A stretch of 30,642 nt of DNA from JBBIJH01 sp037446075 (GTDB lineage: Bacteria > Bacteroidota > Ignavibacteria > UBA10030 > JAHEZR01): NCBI GenBank assembly GCA_037446075.1, contig JBBIJH010000016.1, forward strand, positions 1-30,642. Direction: 5' to 3'. Numbering within the stretch: the first letter of the stretch is position 1; each line of letters opens with the position of its first letter. Below the pieces are notes generated by a model that worked only from the letters and a program-made list of their open reading frames with translations, searched no databases and had not been told where the DNA came from. Below, piece by piece: positions 1-8,294 of the stretch. Position numbers and translations under genes: made by a program.

Positions 1-2
1 AA

Positions 3-578
3 ATGAGCACGGTCAGGCTGCTGGCAAATGCATTCGCGGCAGACGGTGAGCCCAGTGCTGCAATAAGCATCAACGATCTATTGATCCGGAACTTTGCCGG
101 GACAGTACACGAGAAAAATGGAAGGATGAATCTGTTCTTTTTATACCTGAATGGCAAACAATACCATCTCGCGCAGGAAGCCCTTGCTCAGCTAAAGGGG
201 AAATACCCAAACGACGAGGCTGTCCAGCTGGCCTCATGGTTGATGTACCTGGAAGGTCAAGCGCCTCTGATGCTGAGGTCAGAGCAAGCAACGGCAGAGA
301 CCGAGATTAGATCAGGCGCCCGTATTGCTCTCGTGAACTACCCGAATCCTTTTAACCCAACCACCATAATCCGCTATGAGCTGCCAACTGCTACGTATGT
401 GACGTTAAAAGTCTATAATCTGCTCGGCCAGGAAATGGCAACGCTGGTGGATGCCTATCAGGATGCCGGAGTGAAGTCCGTACCCTTTGATGCCGCCCAT
501 CTCGCCAGCGGCGTCTATTTCTACAGGTTGGTCACGGACCGTGCTGTCCAGGTCAAGAAAATGCTCGTGGCCAAGTGA
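3..578 (+). CDS. C-terminal part of a T9SS-sorted secreted protein (5' end outside the window)
   Basis: The reading frame is open from the window edge, so the first Met is probably internal and the gene starts upstream. The visible 191 residues have a helical, TPR-like stretch (about residues 40-85, with alternating Ala/Leu-rich helices) and then a type IX secretion C-terminal sorting domain. That domain begins at NYPNPFNPTTIIRYELP and continues through VTLKVYNLLGQEMATLVD, ASGVYFYRL and a terminal VQVKKMLVAK. This is the classic type A sorting domain of the FCB group, so the mature protein is expected to cross the outer membrane through T9SS and be released or anchored at the surface. The role of the passenger cannot be told from this fragment. 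Its stop codon lies 14 bases from the end of a convergent gene remnant. Confidence 0.85.
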   Translation: MSTVRLLANAFAADGEPSAAISINDLLIRNFAGTVHEKNGRMNLFFLYLNGKQYHLAQEALAQLKGKYPNDEAVQLASWLMYLEGQAPLMLRSEQATAETEIRSGARIALVNYPNPFNPTTIIRYELPTATYVTLKVYNLLGQEMATLVDAYQDAGVKSVPFDAAHLASGVYFYRLVTDRAVQVKKMLVAK

Positions 579-592
579 TCGGTGCCCAGCTA

Positions 593-688
593 CTACGTCT
601 TCTCCTGCTTCTTCTTTGCAGCAGGGAAGAGCACGCTGTTCAGGATGACTCGGTAACCGGGGGAGTTCTTCTGACGTGAGGGATTGAC
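593..688 (-). pseudogene. Remnant: 3' end of a second AsnB-like gene
   Basis: Read on the minus strand, this stretch encodes about 31 residues ending QKNSPGYRVILNSVLFPAA plus KKKQEKT and a TAG stop. It closely matches the last residues of the intact AsnB-like protein next to it (HKNSPGYRLILNNVLFPAA, KKKQQKT): 22 of the last 26 residues are identical. The match is lost upstream of this block, where the frame no longer resembles the family. This is therefore a truncated paralogue, not a functional gene. The differences are spread along the block, so the duplication is not very recent. Confidence 0.8.
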
Positions 689-759
689 AGTCCAGGCACA
701 ATATCCCAGGGAAAGTCCAAGGCAACAATGGGGTGAGATTAAGAAATCAGATCAAGCTC

Positions 760-948
760 CTATAGCAGACGATCCGCTCCAATGGCAATGACTTTCTTCA
801 TCATGGGAAATGACTCGTTGCCGGCATGTACAACGTACAATCTGTTCAAAGAAAGGTCTGTCATCGCATGAAGTACGGATATGCTTTTCCCTAAGCGTGA
901 ATCGTCATCCAAAGATACCTTGAATATTCGACGCTGACAATCGAATTT
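760..948 (-). pseudogene. Remnant: C-terminal end of an AAA ATPase (AAA_14/DUF4143 type)
   Basis: A 62-codon open stretch between an in-frame TGA and a TAG has no plausible start. Its end reads LSLNRLYVVHAGNESFPMMK followed by KVIAIGADRLL. This resembles the C-terminal strand-helix-strand end of AAA_14/DUF4143 ATPases, where a helix is followed by a [LM]xRLYVVYPGxxSYPL-type motif and a final hydrophobic strand. That family assignment rests on pattern recognition only. The ATPase core (Walker A and B) is absent here. The fragment sits between the intact AsnB-like gene and the remnant of a second copy, which suggests that an insertion or deletion removed most of both genes. Confidence 0.5.
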
Positions 949-965
949 TCAAGGTGAAAAAAGCA

Positions 966-2264
966 TCACGTCTTCTGCTGTTTCTTCTTTGCCGCGGGAA
1001 AGAGAACATTGTTGAGGATGAGTCGGTAGCCAGGGGAGTTCTTGTGAAGTGAAAGGTCTGTCGGAGGATCGCCGACAGCATGCTGGTAGTCTTCAGGATC
1101 GTGGCCTGCGTAGAAGGTGAACGTCCCGCGGCCGTAGTTTCCGTGTAAGTACTTGACTTGGTCTATCCCCTCTTTCTCTGCCAGTATCACCACGTTTTTC
1201 TTGATCAAGCTCTTTTTGAACCCTGTTGTCTGTCCCATGAAACCTTTGACTACGGAAACGTGATCCTGTGTGAGCATACTTGGGACAGGATCGTACTTCG
1301 CTGAAAACTCGAAAAGGGTGAAATAGTCGGTCGCTTGATCCCAGAACGGTAGCGGCTCGCTCGGCGGGACGTCGATGTCGGAGTATTCATAGATCAGCGG
1401 GTTCGTCTCCAGAGTAAAGTTCTCGAATGCGAATGTCTTCGAATAGTCCAGCCGACTCTGGGCGTCCCGATCCGGGGGATCGCCGTCGTACATCACATCG
1501 CAGATGTCCGTATTCTCTGCGGCGAGAGCAATATCGTAGCTATCGGTCGCCGAACACATGGCAAACATGAATCCACCGTTGCCGACATAATCCTTGATCG
1601 CGCGAGCAACGGCTTTCTTCTCTTCGGAAACTTTCTTATATCCAAGCCTGCGAGCTTCTTTTTCGTACAGAATCTGCTGATCGATGTACCACGGGAACGA
1701 TCCATAGTTCCGGTAGAACTTTCCGTACTGACCGGTGAAATCCTCATGGTGCAGATGCAACCAGTCGTATTGAGCGATCTTGCCACCCAAGACCTCTTCG
1801 TCCCACACCTTGTCGTAGGGGATCTCTGCATACTCCAGCGCAAGAGTCACGGCATCGTCCCACGGTTTGAAGGTCGGGGGAACATAGACTGCAATCTTTG
1901 GCGCCTTCTCCAGTCGCACCGCGTCCATGTTATTGTCTTCGCCAGCGATCTCTGCGTAGAGCCGCACTGCATCGGAGCCGCTCAGCACTTCAAACGCAAC
2001 GCCGCGGACTCTGCACTCCGTGGCAACGAGATCACGGTAATCCATCAGGAAAGAGCCGCCACGGTAGTTTAACAACCAGTCAACCTCGATGCCGTGCTCC
2101 AGTGCCCAGTACGCGACCCCGTACGCTTTCAGATGATCCGTCTGTTTCAGATCCATCTGGACAAGGATTCTCTCCTGCGTGTAGCTTGCAGAACCTGCGA
2201 GCAATCCAGCAAAGAACGCAAAGTAGAAAACCCATTTCATCGTCTTCAATTTCTTCTCTCCCAT
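966..2264 (-). CDS. Conserved secreted Bacteroidota protein of the 'asparagine synthetase B'-labelled family
   Basis: The 432-aa protein has a signal peptide (MKWVFYFAFFAGLLAGSAS, about residues 9-27) and matches a strongly conserved Bacteroidota family often annotated as asparagine synthetase B. Diagnostic blocks are HLKAYGVAYWALEHGIEVDW, LNYRGGSFL, PWDDAVTLALEYAEIPYD, YDWLHLHHEDFTGQYGKFYR, GGFMFAMCSATDSYDIALAA, FYAGHDPEDYQHAVGDPPTD and the basic tail PAAKKKQQKT. It shows neither an N-terminal Cys nucleophile nor an SGGxDS pyrophosphatase loop, so true asparagine synthetase activity is not supported. The GGFMFAMCSATDS block looks like the nucleophile region of a class I glutamine-amidotransferase-like fold (inference). 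It is the last gene of an operon, 10 bases after the inactive M16 gene. The start could also be the Met at 2240; neither has a good ribosome binding site. Confidence 0.85.
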   Translation of the reverse strand: MGEKKLKTMKWVFYFAFFAGLLAGSASYTQERILVQMDLKQTDHLKAYGVAYWALEHGIEVDWLLNYRGGSFLMDYRDLVATECRVRGVAFEVLSGSDAVRLYAEIAGEDNNMDAVRLEKAPKIAVYVPPTFKPWDDAVTLALEYAEIPYDKVWDEEVLGGKIAQYDWLHLHHEDFTGQYGKFYRNYGSFPWYIDQQILYEKEARRLGYKKVSEEKKAVARAIKDYVGNGGFMFAMCSATDSYDIALAAENTDICDVMYDGDPPDRDAQSRLDYSKTFAFENFTLETNPLIYEYSDIDVPPSEPLPFWDQATDYFTLFEFSAKYDPVPSMLTQDHVSVVKGFMGQTTGFKKSLIKKNVVILAEKEGIDQVKYLHGNYGRGTFTFYAGHDPEDYQHAVGDPPTDLSLHKNSPGYRLILNNVLFPAAKKKQQKT

Positions 2265-2274
2265 CGAATCAAGA

Positions 2275-3675
2275 TCACTGGATCGCGTCTTGAAACTCCC
2301 GTTGTTCTACTTCCCCGAGAGTTTGAAGACTCGCCCGCGTCTCCTTTGCAGGCGTCAGAACAACAATCATGACATCATCATGATGGAAATACTTCTTCAC
2401 CACGCGTTTCGCCTCGGGGAGCGTGACTGCTTTCAGTTTTTCGAGATAGGTTTCGAGGTAGTCTGGAGGCAAGCGGTAAAATTCCACATCACTAATCTGT
2501 GCTGCCAGTGCTTCTGGGGTCTGGAGACTTCGTGAGAATCCCCCTGCGATGTAATTCTGAGCTTTCTGTAGTTCCTCCTCTGTCGGACCACTGTCGCGGA
2601 ACTTCTTCACTTCCTCCAGTGCCGCATCGATGATCTCCCGCGTCGTCGCGTTCTTCGTGAACGTAGAGATCACGTAGCTTCCTCCGGCAAGGTTGGATGG
2701 AAACGAGCTGCCGATCCCGTAGGTAAGACTCCGCCGTACTCGAATCTCCTCCGTGAGACGAGAGGTGAATCCCCCGCCGAATACGCCGTTGGCAACCGTG
2801 ATGGCAAAGTAGTCCGGGTGGCGCCTTTCCACGCCAATGTTTCCGATTCGAATCTGCGTCTGTGTCGCATCCGCTTTGTTGAGAACCCAGACTTTTCGAC
2901 CTTTGAACATTTGCGGCTTATTGAGCTTTCCTTCTCTCGGGGTCTTTTTGGGCCATGAAGCAAAGTGCTGTTTCACCTTTTCCAGCATTTCTTTGGTATC
3001 GAGGTCGCCAACGACAGCGAGGATGGAATTATTCGGGATGAACACCTCGTTATAGAATTTTTCGATATCCTCACGAGTGATTTTCTTCAGAGAGGCCACG
3101 GTCCCAAACGACTGCCTGCTGTATGGGTGTGAACCATAAATCACTTTGTTGAAATAGACGGAAGCGACGGCGCCCGGATTCTCTTTCAGTTGCTCAATCC
3201 CGGCAAGCTTCTGTGACCGCTCGCGTTCAATCTCTTCCGGCGAGAATGCCGGATGCAGAATGATATCAGAAAAGAGGTCGAAACCCTTATCGACATCTTT
3301 CTTCAGAACCTCCGAGGTCACAGTGAAATAATCAAGGGTCGCGCCGGCAGCGAGCGTACCGCCGATGAAATCAATTTCATCTGAGATTTGGGTGGCCGTT
3401 CTCGTCGCTGTCCCTTTGCGCAACAGACTCGCGGTAAGTGTTCCCAATCCTTCATATCCGCTGGGGTCGTAAGAAGTGCCGCCTTTAATTGTCATCCGAA
3501 GCTGAACAAGCGGAAGCTTGTGATATTCCATCAGGAGGACAACCAGGCCGTTGTCAAGGATTTCTCTCGTATAGGAAGGAATCTGGATTCTCTGTGCTTG
3601 AGTGGTTGAAGTCCCAACCACCAGAACGACAGAGAAGATCCAGATTACGAAGACGATTCGGTGAGGAAATCTCAT
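2275..3675 (-). CDS. M16 family peptidase-like protein, catalytically inactive subunit
   Basis: This 466-aa exported protein (signal peptide about residues 1-27, ending STTQAQ) has the two-domain M16 fold. Recognisable blocks are LDNGLVVLLMEYHKLPLVQL, EEIERERSQKLAGIEQLKEN, FYNEVFIPNNSILAVVGD and GVFGGGFTSRLTEEIRVRRS. The zinc motif HxxEH, expected in the GLAHFLEHMLFKGT-like block, is replaced by GLGTLTASLLRKGT, so both His and the Glu are lost. It should not hydrolyse peptides itself. M16 enzymes commonly work as heterodimers of a zinc-bearing and a non-catalytic subunit, and the zinc-bearing partner is encoded 18 bases upstream. A GGAG ribosome binding site 7 bases before the ATG supports the start. 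It probably acts in the periplasm or at the outer membrane. Confidence 0.93.
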   Translation of the reverse strand: MRFPHRIVFVIWIFSVVLVVGTSTTQAQRIQIPSYTREILDNGLVVLLMEYHKLPLVQLRMTIKGGTSYDPSGYEGLGTLTASLLRKGTATRTATQISDEIDFIGGTLAAGATLDYFTVTSEVLKKDVDKGFDLFSDIILHPAFSPEEIERERSQKLAGIEQLKENPGAVASVYFNKVIYGSHPYSRQSFGTVASLKKITREDIEKFYNEVFIPNNSILAVVGDLDTKEMLEKVKQHFASWPKKTPREGKLNKPQMFKGRKVWVLNKADATQTQIRIGNIGVERRHPDYFAITVANGVFGGGFTSRLTEEIRVRRSLTYGIGSSFPSNLAGGSYVISTFTKNATTREIIDAALEEVKKFRDSGPTEEELQKAQNYIAGGFSRSLQTPEALAAQISDVEFYRLPPDYLETYLEKLKAVTLPEAKRVVKKYFHHDDVMIVVLTPAKETRASLQTLGEVEQREFQDAIQ

Positions 3676-3693
3676 ATTGACACTCCAATGAGA

Positions 3694-5037
3694 CTATTGA
3701 GAGGAGGCTTCAGACGTTTCTTGCTTTTCGGGAATGAGGGTGATCACTGTCCGCTTTCGATCTGTGAAATACGTTCTCGCTACTCGTTGGAGGTCATCCT
3801 TGCTTACCCTTTCATAGTTCTGCACGACCTCGAATGACTTCCTGTAATCGCCATAGACGGTCTCATAGTACCCAAGGATAAAGGCTCGTCCCTGATTTGT
3901 TTTCAATCGCCGTACATAGTCTGCTTGGGCGATGTTCTTTGCTTTCTGCAATTCTTCATCCGTAACGCCCGCTGTTTTGATTTCTTCCAGCATGGCGTAG
4001 ATCTCGTTCTCTGCCTCGGCGGTTGTCTTTCCCGGTTTCATCTGGACGTAGAAAGTGAACAATCCAGGGTCGACCCGATCATCCACTGAAGCCGAGACTT
4101 GTGAAGCCATCTGTTTTTCATAGACTAGTCGTTTGTACAAGCGCGAACTTTGCCCACGGGACAAAATTGTGGCGAGAACTTCAAGCGGATAGTAGTCGCT
4201 GTCGCTCACCGAGACGGATTTGAACCCGATCATCACTGCTGGTAACTGTGCAATCTTGTGAACTTCTGCACGCCTTTCGCCGAGCTGCTCTGGCTCGGCA
4301 TTGTTCACTGCCCTGGGTGGTTCTTGTCTTGGCAGGTCGCCAAAGTAAGCCTCCATTTTCTTGATCGCGTCCTCCGTATGGAAGTCCCCTGTGATAATCA
4401 CCGTTGCGTTATTTGGAGCGTAGTAGGTGCGGAAATAATCCTTTGCATCCTGCAGCGTGATGTTATCGAGATCCCCCATCCACCCGACGACGGGGTGCTG
4501 ATACATGTGGGCAACGAAGGCAGTCGCGTACAATTCCTCTTCCATCTTGTTCGTCACATTGTTGTCCACGCTTACCCTTCGCTCTTCCTTGACGATACCT
4601 CGTTCCTGTTCTAGATTCGCCGTATCGAGTCTCAATGCGCGCATCCGATCGGACTCGAGGTCGAGCACTTTCTCGAAGAGCTCGCTGTTAAACTCCTCCC
4701 AGTAGTTCGTGAAGTCGTTCCATGTGCTACCATTCGAATAACCACCGCCTTCTTCGATGATCCGGTCAAACTCTGTCGGTCGATATTTCGCAGACCCATT
4801 GAACATCATGTGCTCGAACAGATGCGAAATCCCCGTGATGCCAGGACGCTCGTTTCGGTTTCCGACCCGGAAATAGATGTAGAAGCAAATGCTTGGGACA
4901 GTGTGATCTTCCTGGAGTAAGATTTTCAATCCATTCTTGAGCGTGTGTTCCCTCACGAGAATCTGTTGGGCTGAGAGTGACGAAACGCTGCTTAATGCAA
5001 CAACCACAGCAAGAATTAAGGTGGAGAATCGCTTCAT
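3694..5037 (-). CDS. M16 family zinc peptidase, catalytic subunit
   Basis: This is an insulinase/pitrilysin-type peptidase of 447 aa when started at the Met at 5037. A GGAGG ribosome binding site lies 6 bases upstream of that ATG. The longer frame beginning at 5055 has no such site, and the chosen start gives a clean signal peptide (MKRFSTLILAVVVALSSVSS, then LSAQQ). The zinc motif is intact: HLFEH at residues 72-76, with the third ligand Glu near residue 151 in ERGIVKEE, at the spacing typical of the family. The second M16 domain holds the R/Y-type block ATILSRGQSSRLYKRLVYEK. It is translated just before its inactive partner, so a heterodimeric periplasmic protease that degrades small peptides is likely. 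Confidence 0.95.
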   Translation of the reverse strand: MKRFSTLILAVVVALSSVSSLSAQQILVREHTLKNGLKILLQEDHTVPSICFYIYFRVGNRNERPGITGISHLFEHMMFNGSAKYRPTEFDRIIEEGGGYSNGSTWNDFTNYWEEFNSELFEKVLDLESDRMRALRLDTANLEQERGIVKEERRVSVDNNVTNKMEEELYATAFVAHMYQHPVVGWMGDLDNITLQDAKDYFRTYYAPNNATVIITGDFHTEDAIKKMEAYFGDLPRQEPPRAVNNAEPEQLGERRAEVHKIAQLPAVMIGFKSVSVSDSDYYPLEVLATILSRGQSSRLYKRLVYEKQMASQVSASVDDRVDPGLFTFYVQMKPGKTTAEAENEIYAMLEEIKTAGVTDEELQKAKNIAQADYVRRLKTNQGRAFILGYYETVYGDYRKSFEVVQNYERVSKDDLQRVARTYFTDRKRTVITLIPEKQETSEASSQ

Positions 5038-5087
5038 TGTGAACCTCCAAAGCAATTTGCAGATACCTTCCTATACGAACGTCTTCA

Positions 5088-6986
5088 CTAAAGGTTATCC
5101 CCTCTCAACTCCCTGATACGCTTTCTCACATTATCGAGGTAAAGAGAGTTCGGGTACTTCTCGAGGAGTTCCTGATATGCCGCGATCGCTTTTTGCTTGT
5201 CCTTGAGAACATACTGATAGATTTCGGCGATGCCGAGTTGGGCCTTGTCTCGCAGGATGCTCTCTGGATGCTCGTTGATAAGCTTTTCATACACACCGAG
5301 TGCCCGGGCCGTGTTTCCAATTCTCGTCTGCAATTGGCCGAGGTTCAAAAGTGCATCGTCAACAATCGGTGCATTTGAAGACGCCCCGATGATCTGTTCA
5401 AGCAGTGCTGATGCTTCCGAGAATTTCCGCTGGCGCTCCAGAAACCCTGCCCGTGCGTATTCTTTCAATCCTGATTCATCTCTCGTACGGTGCTCCTTGA
5501 TTAATTGCTGGAGCTGAAGAGCATCGTTCGTAATGTCCGCCCTCAGATTGCCGATGAGACGGTCTAACTTTGCCAGGGCAGTGTCGAAGGAACCCTGAAA
5601 ATAATCCAACTCCGCAAGGGCAAAGAAAGCTTGATCCCTCTCCGCCGGGCTTGCGAGAGGACTCTGCCCAACCCGAATGAATTGCTCCGCAGACTCTGTA
5701 AGATCTCCCTTCGCCAAGAGGATTTCCCCCGCCTTTAATCCGATGCTGGGCATCATGCGATGACTGGGGAATTCTTTCTCAATCTGATCCAGAGAACGAA
5801 GGGCTCCGTCGATATCAAAGAGGCGGTCGAACTTGATGGACGCAATCTGATACAGGGCCTGAATTGCGTACTCTGAGCGAGGGTAGCTCCGAACAATCTC
5901 TTCGTATTGACTGATCACTCTGTTGAAGGCAGGCAATGTCTCGTGAGCAGAAACCGCTTCCACTGGCGGGCGGCCGGCTTCCACAAAAGAGAGGCTATCG
6001 ATAAGGGCCGTTTGCTCTTCAAGACTACGCGCATACCCGAATTTCGCCATGGGCTGTAGTGGAGATTGCGGGTATCGCTCTATAATGTCCTTAAAAGCGC
6101 GCGAAGAAACCTCGAGCGCCTTGGATTTCAATGCTTGGTTAGCGAAACCCAGCAGCTCCTGACCATTCGCTTTGGTCAATTCATCAATCTCTCGATAAAC
6201 GACATAGGCGTTCTCGAACTGCTTTCCCTCGAGATAGAGCCATGCAAGAAGTCGCTGGACCACGGTTCGCTTCCGATCTTTCCGTACTTCCTCACCGACA
6301 GTTTCAATGGCAGCATTCAGTCCTTCTGGTTTTTCAGTATAGAGCGCCATCCTCGACTCGACTGAACTCAGTAGGCCGTCGTTTCCCTTTAGCGCCCTCA
6401 GGTACTCTACTGTCGCTTCATGATAGTTTCCGAGGATGGTGTACACATATCCCAGTTCGAAGACGAAGAGGTTGTCATTCCCAACCATTTTTCTTCCACG
6501 GAGGAGAACATCAGCGCTTTTTCCAAAAAGCCGATTTCGCATGAGGACATTGTAGATGTGAAGATAAACGTTCTGGTCTTTCTCATTGGTGGCCAGTGCT
6601 TGTTCCCACGCCGTGAAAGCCTCTGCCTCCTTTCCGGACTTGAAGTAATCATCGCCAAGCAGGCTGAGAAGAATTACATCATTAGGATGTCGCTCCAGGC
6701 GTTTCCGCACAAGCCCAAGAGCTTTCTCATATTCTTTCAACTGAATATACACTCGGTGGAGCGCGTCAAAATACAGAGCGTTCTGTGGATCACGCGCATA
6801 AAGTTCTTCATAGAGAAGTGCGGCTTTCTCGTACAGACCGGATCGCTCAAACTGCTGAGCAAGGCGCAGCCTCGCAGCCTCATCTGGAAAATCTTGCCCG
6901 CATGTAGGAGGTGCAAGCGCGGTAGCGGAAATGATGAGAGCAAAGAGAACGCCGCAAATCACGGATGGGCTTTCAATCGTGTTCAT
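5088..6986 (-). CDS. Exported tetratricopeptide-repeat protein
   Basis: The 632-aa protein has an N-terminal signal-like hydrophobic segment (about residues 9-30, CGVLFALIISATALAPPTCG). TPR helices cover almost the whole remainder: for example ALLYEELYARDPQNALYFDA near residue 60, LGYVYTILGNYHEATVEYLR near 180, and three clear C-terminal units near 510-625 ending KAIAAYQELLEKYPNSLYLD. The middle units (AIQALYQIASIKFDRLFDID) resemble the BamD/YbgF-like repeats that hold proteins together at the envelope. No enzymatic motif is visible. It is the first gene of the operon with the two M16 subunits and the AsnB-like protein, 50 bases upstream of the catalytic subunit, so it may scaffold that set (inference). 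A near-consensus promoter lies at 7010-7038. Confidence 0.9.
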   Translation of the reverse strand: MNTIESPSVICGVLFALIISATALAPPTCGQDFPDEAARLRLAQQFERSGLYEKAALLYEELYARDPQNALYFDALHRVYIQLKEYEKALGLVRKRLERHPNDVILLSLLGDDYFKSGKEAEAFTAWEQALATNEKDQNVYLHIYNVLMRNRLFGKSADVLLRGRKMVGNDNLFVFELGYVYTILGNYHEATVEYLRALKGNDGLLSSVESRMALYTEKPEGLNAAIETVGEEVRKDRKRTVVQRLLAWLYLEGKQFENAYVVYREIDELTKANGQELLGFANQALKSKALEVSSRAFKDIIERYPQSPLQPMAKFGYARSLEEQTALIDSLSFVEAGRPPVEAVSAHETLPAFNRVISQYEEIVRSYPRSEYAIQALYQIASIKFDRLFDIDGALRSLDQIEKEFPSHRMMPSIGLKAGEILLAKGDLTESAEQFIRVGQSPLASPAERDQAFFALAELDYFQGSFDTALAKLDRLIGNLRADITNDALQLQQLIKEHRTRDESGLKEYARAGFLERQRKFSEASALLEQIIGASSNAPIVDDALLNLGQLQTRIGNTARALGVYEKLINEHPESILRDKAQLGIAEIYQYVLKDKQKAIAAYQELLEKYPNSLYLDNVRKRIRELRGDNL

Positions 6987-7009
6987 TTCTTTCTATCGAA
7001 AACAAAATC

Positions 7010-7038
7010 AATATATAGAAAAAAATCGTTGCTTTCAA
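7010..7038 (-). promoter_or_regulatory. Sigma70-type promoter of the TPR-M16-M16-AsnB-like operon
   Basis: On the minus strand, TTGAAA (7038-7033) and TATATT (7015-7010) are separated by exactly 17 bases. Each hexamer matches the TTGACA/TATAAT consensus at 5 of 6 positions. Transcription would start near 7003, giving a leader of about 16 bases before the TPR gene start at 6986. The intergenic region is shared with dxr on the other strand. Confidence 0.6.
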
Positions 7039-7063
7039 ACCCAATGCGACTGCCTTCGATTTC

Positions 7064-7092
7064 TTGACTTCCTTCGCATATTTCTTTACCTT
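7064..7092 (+). promoter_or_regulatory. Possible promoter of dxr
   Basis: TTGACT (7064-7069) is followed after 17 bases by TACCTT (7087-7092). The -35 match is good and the -10 match is weak. The same stretch can be read as the Bacteroidota -7 type motif TACCTTGA. Transcription would begin about 20 bases before the dxr ATG. It overlaps the upstream side of the divergent operon promoter. Confidence 0.3.
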
Positions 7093-7118
7093 GAGACTGA
7101 GCCGTTTCATCAACATCA

Positions 7119-8261
7119 ATGAAGAACATCGCCATCCTCGGTTCGACGGGTTCAATCGGGAGAAGTTGTCTCGAGGTCATCGCGAATTTCCCTGAACTAT
7201 TCCGCGTCGCCTATCTTCCAACAAACAACAACGTCGACCTCCTTTGTCAGCAAGTGAAAGAATTTCAGCCGCAAGGAGTAGGCGTGCTGGATGAATCAGC
7301 GGCCGGCGTGGCAAGAACGATGCTGAACGGTTCTGTCCCTGTCTTTTCTGGTGAGAGCGGGTTCCTCGATCTTGTCAGCCGTGAGGATGTGGATCTAGTC
7401 GTGAGTTCTCTCGTAGGCTTTGCTGGCTTGAAGCCAACGATGAAAGCTCTGGAAACAGGGAAGACGGTTGCTCTCGCAAACAAGGAGGTGCTGGTTGTCG
7501 CTGGGGAGCTTATCATGAGTTTGGTGAGAGAGGAGAACCGAACACTCCTCCCGATCGATAGCGAACATAGTGCAATCCTTCAATGCATTGCGGGCGAACG
7601 GACTGAAAGCATCGCAAGATTGATTCTTACTGCCTCCGGAGGGCCATTTCTTAAGACCGAGAAAGCGGCGCTGGACAACGTGACGGTGGGAGACGCACTG
7701 CAGCACCCCAATTGGAAAATGGGAAACAAGATAACGATTGACTCTGCCACTCTAATGAACAAAGGTCTGGAGGTCGTGGAAGCTCACTGGCTTTTTGATC
7801 TTCCTCCTGAAAAAATCGAAGTCGTGATTCATCCACAGTCTATCGTCCACTCCATGGTGGAATTTGTAGATGGCTCCGTGAAGGCACAGCTTGGCGTGCC
7901 CGATATGAAGATCCCGATCCAATACGCGCTTACGTATCCGGACCGAGTGCCTTCGCGCTACGAGCGGTTAGATTTCTCGCGGCTCTGCGAACTGACTTTC
8001 TTCAAACCAGACCTCAATAAGTTCGCATGTCTCGGCCTTGCCTATGAAGCTCTGAACACTGGGGGAACTGCACCCGCCGCTCTGAATGCCGCGAACGAGG
8101 TAGCTGTGGATTCCTTCCTGCGAAATAGAATCAAGTTCAGCCTGATCCCCACACTGATTGAGAGAGCCCTTGCGACTCATCGTCCGATCCTGCGACCCAC
8201 GCTTGAGGACATCATCCGGACCGATCGGGAGACGCGCGCACTCGTCACGGGCTGGTGCTAG
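7119..8261 (+). CDS. dxr: 1-deoxy-D-xylulose 5-phosphate reductoisomerase
   Basis: Dxr (IspC) converts 1-deoxy-D-xylulose 5-phosphate into 2-C-methyl-D-erythritol 4-phosphate with NADPH, the committed step of the MEP isoprenoid pathway in the cytoplasm. The 380-aa length is normal. The NADPH-binding loop GSTGSIG is at residues 8-14, and NKE at 121-123. The metal ligands are Asp147 and Glu149 in DSEHSAI and Glu218 in SATLMNKGLE. The TASGGPF loop is at 171-177, and the flexible loop HPNWKMG at 196-202 is intact. All catalytic landmarks are present, so the enzyme should be active. No Shine-Dalgarno sequence is visible before the ATG. rseP follows after 33 bases, the common dxr-rseP pairing seen in many bacteria. 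Confidence 0.98.
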   Translation: MKNIAILGSTGSIGRSCLEVIANFPELFRVAYLPTNNNVDLLCQQVKEFQPQGVGVLDESAAGVARTMLNGSVPVFSGESGFLDLVSREDVDLVVSSLVGFAGLKPTMKALETGKTVALANKEVLVVAGELIMSLVREENRTLLPIDSEHSAILQCIAGERTESIARLILTASGGPFLKTEKAALDNVTVGDALQHPNWKMGNKITIDSATLMNKGLEVVEAHWLFDLPPEKIEVVIHPQSIVHSMVEFVDGSVKAQLGVPDMKIPIQYALTYPDRVPSRYERLDFSRLCELTFFKPDLNKFACLGLAYEALNTGGTAPAALNAANEVAVDSFLRNRIKFSLIPTLIERALATHRPILRPTLEDIIRTDRETRALVTGWC

Positions 8262-8294
8262 AAAGGTACTTCAGAAGAATCTCGAACCGCTTCC

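Noticed and set aside
6420..7067. Plus-strand 215-codon frame opposite the TPR gene and its promoter
   Set aside because: It overlaps the TPR coding sequence almost entirely and would read through the promoter region; no motif or ribosome binding site.
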